Positions 24,909 to 33,435 of a stretch of 64,000 nt of DNA are shown here, piece after piece. The translations under genes were made by a program, and so were the position numbers. Source of the DNA: Nocardia sp. (GTDB lineage Bacteria; Actinomycetota; Actinomycetes; Mycobacteriales; Mycobacteriaceae). Numbering within the stretch: the first letter of the stretch is position 1; every line of letters begins with the position of its first letter. The DNA is taken from positions 1-64,000 of the forward strand of contig NZ_JAODNK010000091.1 in NCBI RefSeq assembly GCF_025465275.1, given 5' to 3'. Under the pieces are notes generated by a model, which was not told where the DNA came from, searched no databases, and was given only the letters and a program-made list of their open reading frames with translations.

Positions 24909-25835
24909 ATGGCGTTTCCACCGGAATTTCTCGACCTCGCAAAGCGTGTGAACAACTGGGGCCGTTGGGGTTCCGACGATCAGATCGGCACCCTCAATCT
25001 TATTACCGATGAGGTGGTGCGGGCGGCGGCGGGCACGGTGCGCAGTGGGCGCCGGGTGGCGCTGGCGCTGCCGTTGAGTCAGCACGGAGTGCAGACCGGC
25101 ATGATTCCGGGCCGCGTCAATGCGCTGCACACCATGACCGCGGTGAACTGGGAGATGTTCGGGCCGGACACCATTGCGACCAGCGATGACGTGGTGACGA
25201 TGGGATTGCAGGCCGGAACCCATTGGGACGCTTTGACTCACATCTCGCATTCGGGGCGGATCTACAACGGCCGTTCCGCCGACACCATCACCGCACACAA
25301 GGGCGCTGCCTTCAGCGGGATCGACAAGGTGCCGCACATCGTGTCCCGCGGCGTCCTGCTCGATGTGGCGCGAGCGCGCGGGGTGGACGGTCTCGCGAGT
25401 GATCACGCGGTAACGCCGGAGGATCTGGAGGCCGCCGAGGAATTCGGCCGCGTCCAGGTGCGTGCGGGCGATATCGTGCTCGTCCGCACCGGTCAGATGC
25501 GACTGTTCCTGGCCGGGGACCGCCAGGGCTATGCCGTACCGGCGCCGGGCTTGTCCGTGCGGTGCCCTGAATGGTTCCATGCGCGCGATGTCGCGGCGGT
25601 AGCCAACGACACGCTCACGTTCGAAATCTTCCCGCCGGAAATCGGCAATCTGATGCTGGCCGTGCACGCCCTGCACCTCGTGGAGATGGGCATGCTGCAG
25701 GGGCAGAACTGGAATCTGCAGGAGCTCTCCGAGGTCTGCGCGCAGGAGAGCCGCTATGAATTCCTGCTCTCTGCCATGCCCGAGCCCTTCGTGGGCGCGA
25801 CCGGAACTCCGGTAGCCCCGGTCGCGATCCTCTGA
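24909..25835 (+). CDS. Cyclase-family (kynurenine-formamidase-like) metal hydrolase
   Basis: 308 residues from the ATG at 24909 (MAFPPEFLDL). The metal motif GTHWDALTHISH corresponds to the HxGTHxDxxxH motif of the cyclase/KynB family, and DIVLVRTGQM to its conserved inner strand. Members hydrolyse formamides or isatin-like and other cyclic amides, or act in polyketide cyclisation; the substrate is not predictable here. Soluble, single gene, no clear Shine-Dalgarno. Divergent from the NRPS operon. Confidence 0.83.
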   Translation: MAFPPEFLDLAKRVNNWGRWGSDDQIGTLNLITDEVVRAAAGTVRSGRRVALALPLSQHGVQTGMIPGRVNALHTMTAVNWEMFGPDTIATSDDVVTMGLQAGTHWDALTHISHSGRIYNGRSADTITAHKGAAFSGIDKVPHIVSRGVLLDVARARGVDGLASDHAVTPEDLEAAEEFGRVQVRAGDIVLVRTGQMRLFLAGDRQGYAVPAPGLSVRCPEWFHARDVAAVANDTLTFEIFPPEIGNLMLAVHALHLVEMGMLQGQNWNLQELSEVCAQESRYEFLLSAMPEPFVGATGTPVAPVAIL

Positions 25836-25928
25836 GCGTCAGTCCTTGCCCGGGCCTGGGGGACATTTTTCCAATACAGGGCGCGACCTGCCGTTCGATA
25901 GTGGTGTCTTACGGCAAGGGAGAAACGC

Positions 25929-26609
25929 ATGGAAACCTCAGCACAATGCACTGGAGAGCAGTCGGTGGCGATGAGACTGCTGCTGGCTTGCGGTGTCATC
26001 GCTCCGCTGCTCAACATTGTTGTCATTCTCATCCTCGGGGCCATACGCCCTGGCTACAACGCCTGGATAGTCCCCGACAGCAACCTCGAACTGGGGGATG
26101 GTGGGTGGATACAAATCACCAACTACATCGTCACCGGAGCGCTCATGCTCGGTTTTGCCCTCGGGATGAGGCTGCGCCTGCGTACCGGGCGTGGTTCCAC
26201 CTGGGGACCTATCCTGCTCGGCAGCTATGGCCTCACCTTCATCGTCATCGGGCCTATCCTTCCCGACCCGTCGCTCGGTTACCCACCAGGAGCGTCGAGC
26301 GCGCTAACCGTTCACGGAGCTGTTCATACTGTCTTTGGTCTGCTTCAGTTCGCTTCGCTGATTGCGGCTTGCTTCGTGCTGGCACGGCGCGATGAGGCGC
26401 GCGAAAGGCGCGGCTGGTCTTGGTATTCGGTTGCCACTGGTCTCCTTGTCGCCGCCTCTTATATTGCCTTCGTCCTCACCGCCAAATTGTCAGACGGGGG
26501 ACCAACAGGACTCATTGAACGTATTGGCATCATCGGCGGCGGCATGTGGATTGCGCTGTTGGCGATCCGCTTGATGAGCAGATCAGTCCCACGTGTGTCT
26601 GTCGAATAA
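25929..26609 (+). CDS. DUF998 multi-pass membrane protein
   Basis: 226 residues with six hydrophobic helices, the DUF998 layout: LLLACGVIAPLLNIVVI first, then an outside loop YNAWIVPDSNLELGDGGW, followed by four to five more helices. AAGGGAG precedes the ATG. Function of the family is unknown. Base composition is a little lower in GC than its neighbours. Stand-alone gene, convergent with the thioesterase at 26633. Confidence 0.8.
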   Translation: METSAQCTGEQSVAMRLLLACGVIAPLLNIVVILILGAIRPGYNAWIVPDSNLELGDGGWIQITNYIVTGALMLGFALGMRLRLRTGRGSTWGPILLGSYGLTFIVIGPILPDPSLGYPPGASSALTVHGAVHTVFGLLQFASLIAACFVLARRDEARERRGWSWYSVATGLLVAASYIAFVLTAKLSDGGPTGLIERIGIIGGGMWIALLAIRLMSRSVPRVSVE

Positions 26610-26632
26610 ATGGGTCTACTGCTCAGGCTCCC

Positions 26633-27454
26633 TCAGTCCTTGAAATAGACCATCTGGTGACTCGTTGCCAGCAGGGTGCCGTTATTCGCCCACAGTTCGG
26701 CGGACTGGTCGAAGAAGCCATTGCCGAAGTGCTGTGAGCGAGCGGTGGCCAGCGCCGGCAGGTCGGATTGTGCTGCCAGCAGTTCATTGTCGGCGTGGAA
26801 ATAGACCGTCAGTGAGACGGTCCCGGCGGGCACGATCCGGCCCAGGCGCAGCATGACCCGCGGAAAGAACACATCGCTGAGCGCGGTCAGGCCAGGGTAA
26901 TCCAGCGGCCGGGCGGGCGTCTCCCGTACCCACAGCGTGGTAGTCGAGCTGTGGTTCGGGTCCGCGTCCTGAATGGCGATGGCGCCCTCGACGAATCGCA
27001 TGTCGTAATTGCGGACCCAGTTGATGAACTCGGGCAGCGCCTCGGGCTCGATGGTGTCGGCGGGCGGTACGACCGGTGCGGTGACCTCAGTGGAGGACCA
27101 CGTCTGGCGGCGATTGCCGAATACGGCTGTCGCGGTCGTCGCGATGACACCGTCCTGGCTCAGAGTGAGCGTCCAGTGCTGCGTATTCCGGTTGGTGCGG
27201 ATCGGGTCCGCGGAAATGATGAAGGGCCCGTTGGCAATCGGCCCGGCATAGTTGACGGTGATCGAGAGCGGTTCACCGATGCACTCCGGATGCTGTTGCG
27301 CCGCACGGAGCAGCGTCGCGGCGGTGATCCCACCGAACGGACCCACCATATTGGCGTAGTCCGGCGTGGTCTGGCCGCTGAATTTCCCGTCGCCGTCATA
27401 GGACAGTTCGGTGGCGATATCGAACGGGTGTGGTGGAGTGACAGTGCGGGACAT
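26633..27454 (-). CDS. Acyl-CoA thioesterase, TesB-like double hotdog
   Basis: 273 residues with two hotdog halves: the N-terminal one shows YANMVGPFGGITAATLLRAA (the FGG helix motif), and the C-terminal one spans ~150-270 with YFHADNELLA near its end, as in actinobacterial TesB-like/thioesterase-family proteins. Cytoplasmic; hydrolyses medium- or long-chain acyl-CoA by family inference. No coupled partner. Upstream lies an 830-bp gene-poor stretch. Confidence 0.85.
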   Translation of the reverse strand: MSRTVTPPHPFDIATELSYDGDGKFSGQTTPDYANMVGPFGGITAATLLRAAQQHPECIGEPLSITVNYAGPIANGPFIISADPIRTNRNTQHWTLTLSQDGVIATTATAVFGNRRQTWSSTEVTAPVVPPADTIEPEALPEFINWVRNYDMRFVEGAIAIQDADPNHSSTTTLWVRETPARPLDYPGLTALSDVFFPRVMLRLGRIVPAGTVSLTVYFHADNELLAAQSDLPALATARSQHFGNGFFDQSAELWANNGTLLATSHQMVYFKD

Positions 27455-27459
27455 CGATC

Positions 27460-27513
27460 GAGATTACCGCTACAGCGAATCGGCCTTGCTGAGCCAGCCG
27501 ACTACCGCACGGG
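27460..27513 (-). pseudogene. Relic 3' end of an SDR gene
   Basis: These 54 bases match 28275-28328, the end of the SDR gene, at 50 positions. Read on the minus strand they still encode RAVVGWLSKADSL and a TAG stop. The coding differences (Val GTA/GTC, Lys AAG/AAA, Leu CTG/CTC) are synonymous, which suggests a remnant of a paralogous gene rather than a recent copy. Upstream of this piece the similarity is lost. Confidence 0.6.
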
Positions 27514-27706
27514 GCCAGCGAAGCCATCCGGCAGTCATAGCCATATGCGATCATCCCGGATGCGCGTCTGTCCTTGACTGTTCATCTGCTGGCATACCTG
27601 CTTGCCTGTCCGGTTCGCGGCGCGACATGCGGCTGGCTCAATCGTTGTGGACCGAACCGGCGACATCCGGCCCACAACGGGTCAGGAGCTGGTTGGAATG
27701 CTCCGA

Positions 27707-27740
27707 GGACTGCGCAGCGCGTGCCAGGCGCGCGCAGTCC
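27707..27740. terminator. Strong two-tier hairpin
   Basis: GGACTGCGC (27707-27715) pairs perfectly with GCGCAGTCC (27732-27740). Inside, GCGC/GCGC (27717-27720, 27728-27731) close a 7-base loop. It starts 10 bases beyond the stop of the small minus-strand ORF at 27750, so it may be its terminator. Confidence 0.5.
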
Positions 27741-27749
27741 GGTTCGGAA

Positions 27750-27887
27750 TCACAACCTCTCCACCTCTTCCTCCACGTCCTCGGGTATCACCTCGACGCC
27801 TCCGAAGGCGACGATCTTGTAGTCGACTTCAGGTTCCTCGACGGAAGCTTCTACTGAATTGGACTCTGAGCGAGCATCTTTCGTCAT
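27750..27887 (-). CDS. Possible 45-residue acidic small protein
   Basis: ATG at 27885-27887, TGA at 27750-27752. The 45-residue product is very acidic (15 Glu/Asp in the last 30), without cysteine, with a hydrophobic patch YKIVAFGGVEVIP in the middle and an EDVEEEVERL tail. No good Shine-Dalgarno is seen, and third-position GC is lower than in the neighbouring genes. It is directly followed by a strong hairpin. The layout (acidic leader-like chain, short core-like patch) recalls RiPP precursors, but no maturase is nearby; it may equally be a chance ORF. Confidence 0.35.
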   Translation of the reverse strand: MTKDARSESNSVEASVEEPEVDYKIVAFGGVEVIPEDVEEEVERL

Positions 27888-28284
27888 AGCACAATTGAAT
27901 CATCTGTGTTGCCAGGCGCGAGCTGAAGCGGATGCACACTAGTCGGCTACTTAACACTGGTGTCAGGGCCTGATCCCGGCCAGGATCGGCCCGCACGGCA
28001 AATCTGGAACACCTTTCCCATGAGGACCATCTATTGCCGGTGGTTCCACGACTGGCAACGTGGTGGTCCCTTCACGCCGGCAAGCGACACCGTAGGGCAA
28101 TGCGCCGAGCTGGGGGACGCTTCCTTGTTCGCCGGAGGCGGGAAGTATGTACGCGCCATACAGATTGACCTGCTGGGCATCCTGAGGGAGCCGGCGGCCA
28201 GGGGTTCGAGCCGACAACGTGGATTGTCTTGGCCGGGCTGGCGCGGGGGCTTCCACCTATCCGGCGACTAGGTTGAGGTTACCG

Positions 28285-29091
28285 CTAGAGCGAATCGGCT
28301 TTGCTGAGCCAGCCGACGACCGCACGGGTCACCCACGCCGGGCCGAGCCGGACCGCGATGCCGGTGAGTTTGGTCTGCAGGCCGATGAGGACGTGTGGTC
28401 CGCGCAGGCGGTGCTGGTGAGTGGCGGTGCGCCACAGGGCTTCCGCGATATCGTCGGGGGTCAGGTGGACACCGAGGGTGGCGGCGGACTTCGAGCCGCG
28501 CGATACCTCGTCCATCATGCCGGTGGCCACGAACAGCGGCAGGAGATCGTGCACCGGGATGCCGTACTGCCGCCATTCCAGGTCGAGCGCCTCGGTGAGA
28601 TTACGGACGGCCGCCTTGGTGGCCCCGTAGGTGGCCAGTCCAGGCTGGCCGTAGAAGGCCGAAGCCGACGCCAGATTGACGACCTGGCTGCCGGGAGTGC
28701 GGCGCAGGTGCGGCAGCGCGGTGTAGCAGCCGTTGAGGACGCCCTTGACGTTCACGTCCACCAGGCGGTGCTGGCGTTCCAGCGAGATATCGCCGAAAGC
28801 TCCGGAATAGAGGATGCCCGCATTGTTGACCAGCAGGTCGAGGCGGCCCGTGGCATCGGTGAACTCGTTGAGCGCCTGCTCCCAGCCCGCGGGATCGGTC
28901 ACGTCGAAGGCTCCGGTGACGGTCGCACCGCCGATCTCCTCGGCAGTGTGGCGCACCGCGTCGGCGTCGATGTCGTAGAGCCCCACCGTCCAGCCCGCCT
29001 CCGCGAACCGGGCGGCAATGGCGCGGCCGATGCCGGCTGCCGCGCCGGTAATGAAGACGGCGGGCTGCGAAACATTGGCAGGCTGAGACAT
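28285..29091 (-). CDS. SDR family oxidoreductase
   Basis: 268 residues from the ATG at 29091, five bases after GAGAGG. Cofactor motif TGAAAGIGRA, NNAG (LLVNNAGIL), then Ser in NLASASAFYGQ and the YGATK catalytic Tyr/Lys. A classical NAD(P)-dependent SDR of normal size. It follows the esterase gene (29112) after 20 bases, so they are likely co-transcribed. Its last 13 codons are duplicated as a relic at 27460-27513. Substrate unknown; an alcohol or ketone released by the esterase is plausible. Confidence 0.87.
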   Translation of the reverse strand: MSQPANVSQPAVFITGAAAGIGRAIAARFAEAGWTVGLYDIDADAVRHTAEEIGGATVTGAFDVTDPAGWEQALNEFTDATGRLDLLVNNAGILYSGAFGDISLERQHRLVDVNVKGVLNGCYTALPHLRRTPGSQVVNLASASAFYGQPGLATYGATKAAVRNLTEALDLEWRQYGIPVHDLLPLFVATGMMDEVSRGSKSAATLGVHLTPDDIAEALWRTATHQHRLRGPHVLIGLQTKLTGIAVRLGPAWVTRAVVGWLSKADSL

Positions 29092-29111
29092 TCGAGCCTC
29101 TCGCGGTCGAT

Positions 29112-30149
29112 TCAGGCGGCGCTGCGGCCGGTGGCGGCCGAATCGATCATCGCACGGTGGAACTCGGCCGCGTCGCAGGCGGCATCGCGGCCGTCGGCGA
29201 GCAGGCCTGCCCCGAGATGGATGAGGGTGTGCGGGGCGCTGGCCCGGATCTGCAGCCGCAGCGACACCTGCGCTTCTGCACAGCGCTGAGCCACCGCAAG
29301 CGCGTCGGCGAGCAGCATTTCGCGGGAGCCGACCTGCAGCAGGATGGGCGGCAGTCCGGTGAAATCGTGATTGACCACCGACCAACTGGGGTCGAGCACG
29401 CCATTGATGGCGATCCCGCGCCGCACCACCATGGCGGGACCGGCCGCCGGCAGGACCGCGTCGGCGTTGGCGTTGGCATGTGCCATGCGGGCGGTGGAGT
29501 CGAAATCGGCCCACGGCGAGGTGACCGAAATGGCCGCAGGCAGTGGGAGACCCTGATCGCGTGCGGTCAACGCCAGGCGCAATGCGAGGCCGCCGCCCGC
29601 GGAATCTCCTGACACGATGATCTTTTCGGGCGCGAAGCCTTGATCGAGCAGGTAGTGGTAGGCGGCGAGCGCATCGTCGAGGCTGTCATTGGGGTGCGCG
29701 TCGGGCAGCTGCCGGTAATCGACCGTGAGCACCGGCAGTTCGCTGATGCTGCCCAGTCGTGCGGTGTGGCGGCGGTAGCTGTTGAGGCCGCCGGCGATGA
29801 ACGCGCCACCGTGGAAGTAGAGGATCACCGCATCCCGTGCGATGCGCGGGTCGGGAATCGGTGCGGTCCAGAGCCATTCGGCCTGGAAATTGTCGAAGAA
29901 CACCGGGTGCCGGTGCAGCCCGCGCGGCGTGCCCAGTATGCGGGCGGGCGCCTCCGAGAGCCGGGTGGCCCGGAAGATCAGCTCCGCGGGGCCCGGCCCG
30001 AAATCGGCCACCCACGCGCCGGCCCGCAGAAATTGCTGCAGGGTGGTGCGCAGTACGGGATGTGCTATGCGGGTGCCGATCCGGGCCGGTGGGCTGGTTT
30101 CGACGATCACGGACGTGACGGATACCGAGGTCTGCGGCGACGTTGCCAC
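29112..30149 (-). CDS. Alpha/beta hydrolase, HSL-type esterase/lipase
   Basis: 345 residues. Oxyanion motif YFHGGAFIAGG and nucleophile elbow GDSAGGGLA define the hormone-sensitive-lipase group; the histidine is probably in SAPHTLIHLGAG. The first ~90 residues form a cap-like segment. No signal peptide. It sits immediately upstream of the SDR and downstream of the amidase on the same strand, suggesting a catabolic operon for esters or amides. Confidence 0.87.
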   Translation of the reverse strand: MATSPQTSVSVTSVIVETSPPARIGTRIAHPVLRTTLQQFLRAGAWVADFGPGPAELIFRATRLSEAPARILGTPRGLHRHPVFFDNFQAEWLWTAPIPDPRIARDAVILYFHGGAFIAGGLNSYRRHTARLGSISELPVLTVDYRQLPDAHPNDSLDDALAAYHYLLDQGFAPEKIIVSGDSAGGGLALRLALTARDQGLPLPAAISVTSPWADFDSTARMAHANANADAVLPAAGPAMVVRRGIAINGVLDPSWSVVNHDFTGLPPILLQVGSREMLLADALAVAQRCAEAQVSLRLQIRASAPHTLIHLGAGLLADGRDAACDAAEFHRAMIDSAATGRSAA

Positions 30150-30309
30150 GGGGCTCTCCTGTCCGCGCCGCGAGAGGCCGAAGCGCTGGAACTGTGCTGG
30201 AACGATGTCAATTGGTGGCCTGGGCCATTGATCATCTTGACCTGTGGGGCGCGGATTGTCATGCCCGAGAGTGAAATTCCCGTCGGAACGAGATGTTCCT
30301 ACCCTCGGG

Positions 30310-31725
30310 TCAACCTCCGATTGTGGGTCTTCTCTTCCCGAATCCGGTGGCCAGTTCGAAAGCGTGACCTACTTCCAGCACCCGGCGATCCGCCCGGTGC
30401 GGGCCGACGATCTGCAAGCCGACCGGCAGTCCGGTCGCGGTGAATCCGCCCGGCACCGACAGTGCCGGGCAGCCGGTGGTGCTGATGAAATACGCGGAGC
30501 GCATCCAGTCGAGATAGGTGTGCATCGGCTCGCCGTCGATCTCGGTAGGGTATTCGAGGTCCACGTCGAACGGCACGACCTGACTGACCGGCAGCAGCAG
30601 AATGTCGTAGTGGTCGAAGAATTCGCGGACCCGGTGGAACAGAGCCGTATGCAGGATTTCGGCATCGGCGATATCGGTCCCGCGCAGGGCGAGCCCGGCC
30701 TCGATATTCCAGACCACCGACTTTTTGATCCGCTGCCGGTGCTCGAGTAGCGGGCCCAGTATGAGTGCGAACTGCCAGGCCCGCAGTGTCCGGAAGACCT
30801 GCTCGGCCCCGGCGAGGTCAGGGCAGTCCTCGCTGACGATGGCGCCGAGGTCGCTGAAGACGGCCACTGCCGGTTCGAGGGCATCGCGCACCGCCCGATC
30901 GACAGGCACCGAGCCGCCCAGATCAGGGGACCAGGCCACCCGCAGCCCGCGCAGGTCGCGATCGAGCGGGCCCGCGAATATCGACCCGGATTCCGCGATC
31001 GTGATGGGACTGCGCGGGTCCGGTCCGGCCAGCACCGAAAGCAGTAGGGCCACATCGCCGACCGTGCGGGCCATCGGGCCCTGCACGGCGAGCGTCGACC
31101 AGGCGGCCGAGGTCGGCCAGCTCGGGACCCGGCCGGGTGCGGGCCGGAACCCGACAACATTGCAGAACGATGCCGGATTGCGCAGGGATCCACCCATATC
31201 GCTGCCGTCGGCGAGCGCGTGCATGCCGCAGGCCAGTGCGGCCGCCGCGCCGCCGCTGCTCCCGCCCGCCGATCTGCCGAGATCGTAGGGATTGCGGGTG
31301 GCGCCGAACACCGGGTTGACCGTATGTGAGCCTGCCGCGAACTCGGGCACATTGGTCTTGCCCAGCGTGATTGCTCCCGCCGCGGTGATCCGCTCGATGA
31401 TCAGCTCGTCTTGTGCGGGCACATGGTCTGCCAATAGGACACTGCCGTGGGTGGTGCGGATGCCGGCGGTGTCATGGGTGTCCTTGTGCGCCATGGGAAT
31501 GCCGTGCAGTGGACCGGTCGGCGCACCCGCTGCGGTCTGTGCATCGGCCGCGCGGGCCCGATCGAGGGCCTGTTCGGCGACGAGGGTGACGATCGCATTG
31601 ACCTGCGGGTTGATCCGCTCGATCTGGTCCAGGTGGGCCTGTGTGATCTCGGTGGCAGACAGCTCCCGAGTGCGTACGAGCCGGGCCAGCTCCTGTGCCG
31701 AGGTGAAACAGATTTCGGAATCCAC
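30310..31725 (-). CDS. Amidase signature family enzyme
   Basis: 471 residues with the complete Ser-cisSer-Lys triad: Lys81 (MAHKDTHD), cis-Ser156 (GGSSGG) and the nucleophile Ser180 (DMGGSLRNPA). This length and motif set fit bacterial aliphatic/aryl amidases rather than GatA, as no gatB/gatC genes are near. It releases ammonia and a carboxylate from an amide. The stop of the symporter gene lies just 9 bases upstream of its start, so uptake and hydrolysis are probably co-expressed. Confidence 0.9.
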   Translation of the reverse strand: MDSEICFTSAQELARLVRTRELSATEITQAHLDQIERINPQVNAIVTLVAEQALDRARAADAQTAAGAPTGPLHGIPMAHKDTHDTAGIRTTHGSVLLADHVPAQDELIIERITAAGAITLGKTNVPEFAAGSHTVNPVFGATRNPYDLGRSAGGSSGGAAAALACGMHALADGSDMGGSLRNPASFCNVVGFRPAPGRVPSWPTSAAWSTLAVQGPMARTVGDVALLLSVLAGPDPRSPITIAESGSIFAGPLDRDLRGLRVAWSPDLGGSVPVDRAVRDALEPAVAVFSDLGAIVSEDCPDLAGAEQVFRTLRAWQFALILGPLLEHRQRIKKSVVWNIEAGLALRGTDIADAEILHTALFHRVREFFDHYDILLLPVSQVVPFDVDLEYPTEIDGEPMHTYLDWMRSAYFISTTGCPALSVPGGFTATGLPVGLQIVGPHRADRRVLEVGHAFELATGFGKRRPTIGG

Positions 31726-31734
31726 TGGCTTTCC

Positions 31735-33204
31735 TCATTTCTCGGCGGCGCGCACGCCGGTCTCGGCGGGAGCCGTAGCGCCGGGCGCGGTCCGCTTACG
31801 GATCATCGTCCAGAGGGTCTGCGCCACGACGCATACCGCGAGATTGACCACCAGGCCGACAATTCCGGAGCTGATGTTGTGCAGTGCGGCAGCGTGTTTG
31901 CCGATCTCCGCCCAAGCCACGACGGCGATCCCGGACAGTAGGCCAGCCATGGCCGGATACTTGTCCAGCCAGCGTCGATCACCCAGTGCCGCAAGGAATG
32001 CCGGTGCGGTTTGCGCGAGCCCGCTGAAGGTCAGCAGCAGCAGATCGGCCAGCGCACTCGGCCGGTGCACGGCCAGGAGCAGTGTCAGACCGGCGACAAC
32101 GATGACCGTGCCGTGATTGAGCGCCAGCCTGGCCCGCTCACCGCGCAGTGGAATCAGGTTGCGCGCCACCAGTGAAGAGATGCCCAGGCTGATCGCTGCG
32201 GCGGGCACCATGGCGGCGGCGGCCGCCGCTACCGCGATTACTCCGATCATCCATTTCGGGAGCGACTCACCGGCCAGCCACAGCAGTACGCCGCCGGGCG
32301 GCACGTGATACCCGTGGAACTTGGCCAGTAGCCCGGTGAAGCCGACGATGATCGGCAGAATGATGACCACCTGATACAGCGGCAGCCAGGTGTTGTTGCT
32401 GCGGATGACCTGCTCGTCCCGGGAGGCCAGCAGCGGCGGCCACAGGTGCGGCAGTGTGAAGAAGGCGCTCCCGATGGCCGAGATGAGCACACCGCTGATC
32501 CACCAATTGCTCCCGGCCGGACCGTCATTGAGCGGCACGGTCAGCAATTGCGGTGCGCTGCGCCGGATCTCGTGGAACATATCGCCGACACCGCCCGCGA
32601 AATGCGCCGGTACCGCGATCACCAGCACCACCATCGCCAGGATCATCAATGCGTCCTTGAGATAGGCGGTGCTCGCAATGCCGCGAATCCCCGACCACAG
32701 GACGAAGGCCACCATCAGCCCGGTCGCGATCGCCATGCTCCAGTTGCCGGAACTCCGGCTGCCGGTGACCAATTGGACGATGGTGCCCAGCCCCGTGATC
32801 TGTAACTGGAGGTACGGCAGCAGGAACACCACACCGATCAGCGCGACCAGCTTGCCGAACAGCGGACTGCGGTAACGGTCGGCGAAATAGTCGGCCTGCG
32901 TGAGGTATTCGTTCTCCTTGGCCAGCCGCCACAGGCGTGGTCCGAGGAAATACACCCCGATGTAGGACAGCGGGATATAAGGAATGGCATAGGTGGCGGT
33001 GGCCCCGCCGATAAAGGTCCGGTTGGCCACTCCGAGAAAGGTGAAGGTGGTGAAGCCCTCCCCGGCTTGCAGGAACCAGGTGGCGCTCTTGCCGAAATTC
33101 CGGCCGCCGACGGTCCATTCGGCGAGGTCATGGGTGCCGCGGCGGCCGCGAAGCCCGAGCGCGGCGATCACGGCCATACCGATCAGCGCAATGGTGAGGA
33201 TCAT
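31735..33204 (-). CDS. Sodium:solute symporter (SSS family), second copy
   Basis: 489 residues from the ATG at 33204, which overlaps the stop of the small membrane gene (ATGA). About 13 transmembrane segments; GGRNFGKSATWFLQAGEGFTTFTFLG is the SSS N-terminal signature and LPYLQLQITGLG matches the first symporter's VPYVQLQIQGMG, showing they are relatives. Likely imports a substrate for the downstream amidase/esterase genes. A longer frame reading upstream to 33312 would cross the partner gene and is rejected. Confidence 0.87.
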   Translation of the reverse strand: MILTIALIGMAVIAALGLRGRRGTHDLAEWTVGGRNFGKSATWFLQAGEGFTTFTFLGVANRTFIGGATATYAIPYIPLSYIGVYFLGPRLWRLAKENEYLTQADYFADRYRSPLFGKLVALIGVVFLLPYLQLQITGLGTIVQLVTGSRSSGNWSMAIATGLMVAFVLWSGIRGIASTAYLKDALMILAMVVLVIAVPAHFAGGVGDMFHEIRRSAPQLLTVPLNDGPAGSNWWISGVLISAIGSAFFTLPHLWPPLLASRDEQVIRSNNTWLPLYQVVIILPIIVGFTGLLAKFHGYHVPPGGVLLWLAGESLPKWMIGVIAVAAAAAAMVPAAAISLGISSLVARNLIPLRGERARLALNHGTVIVVAGLTLLLAVHRPSALADLLLLTFSGLAQTAPAFLAALGDRRWLDKYPAMAGLLSGIAVVAWAEIGKHAAALHNISSGIVGLVVNLAVCVVAQTLWTMIRKRTAPGATAPAETGVRAAEK

Positions 33205-33404
33205 CGGTCGCCCTGCCCGCCGGTGCGTGCGCGCTCGGCGAGCAGCAGCGTCGGGGTGATCAGCAGGACCCACGCCGACAGCCACACGAACAGCGCGGGC
33301 ATGCCGAACCACAGGTGGCTGGAATTGACGAACGGCAGCCAGATCGCCGACAGCAGGGCTGCCACGGGAAGGATGGGGGACAGGGACATCAGGGTGCGAT
33401 TCAT
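33201..33404 (-). CDS. DUF3311-like small membrane protein, symporter partner
   Basis: 67 residues from the ATG at 33404 with GGAG five bases upstream. Two hydrophobic helices enclose LWFGMPALFVWLSAW, a form of the DUF3311 PxLFGxPxLFxW pattern. Overlaps the SSS gene by four bases, the same layout as the pair at 3636-5404 though the sequence is quite different. Presumed accessory subunit; role unproven. Confidence 0.75.
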   Translation of the reverse strand: MNRTLMSLSPILPVAALLSAIWLPFVNSSHLWFGMPALFVWLSAWVLLITPTLLLAERARTGGQGDR

Positions 33405-33435
33405 GGCTGCTCCGTGCATATTTCGAAAGGGATGG

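Larger units (their letters stand above)
27514..28284. other. Gene-poor stretch between SDR relic and SDR gene
   Basis: About 770 bp with no recognisable protein family. It contains a strong hairpin (27707-27740) and a possible 45-codon ORF (27750-27887, minus). Open frames on either strand have neither a ribosome binding site nor family-like sequence. Composition is more AT-rich around 27840-27960. It could be leftover imported DNA or a degraded gene. Confidence 0.5.

Noticed and set aside
27411..27857. 148-codon plus-strand frame in the gene-poor stretch
   Set aside because: Crosses the SDR relic and hairpin, with no ribosome site or family-like sequence.
33204..33312. Longer N-terminus for the second symporter
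   Set aside because: The added residues are Arg/His/Ala-rich and read through the small membrane gene; the ATG at 33204 gives a normal SSS start.
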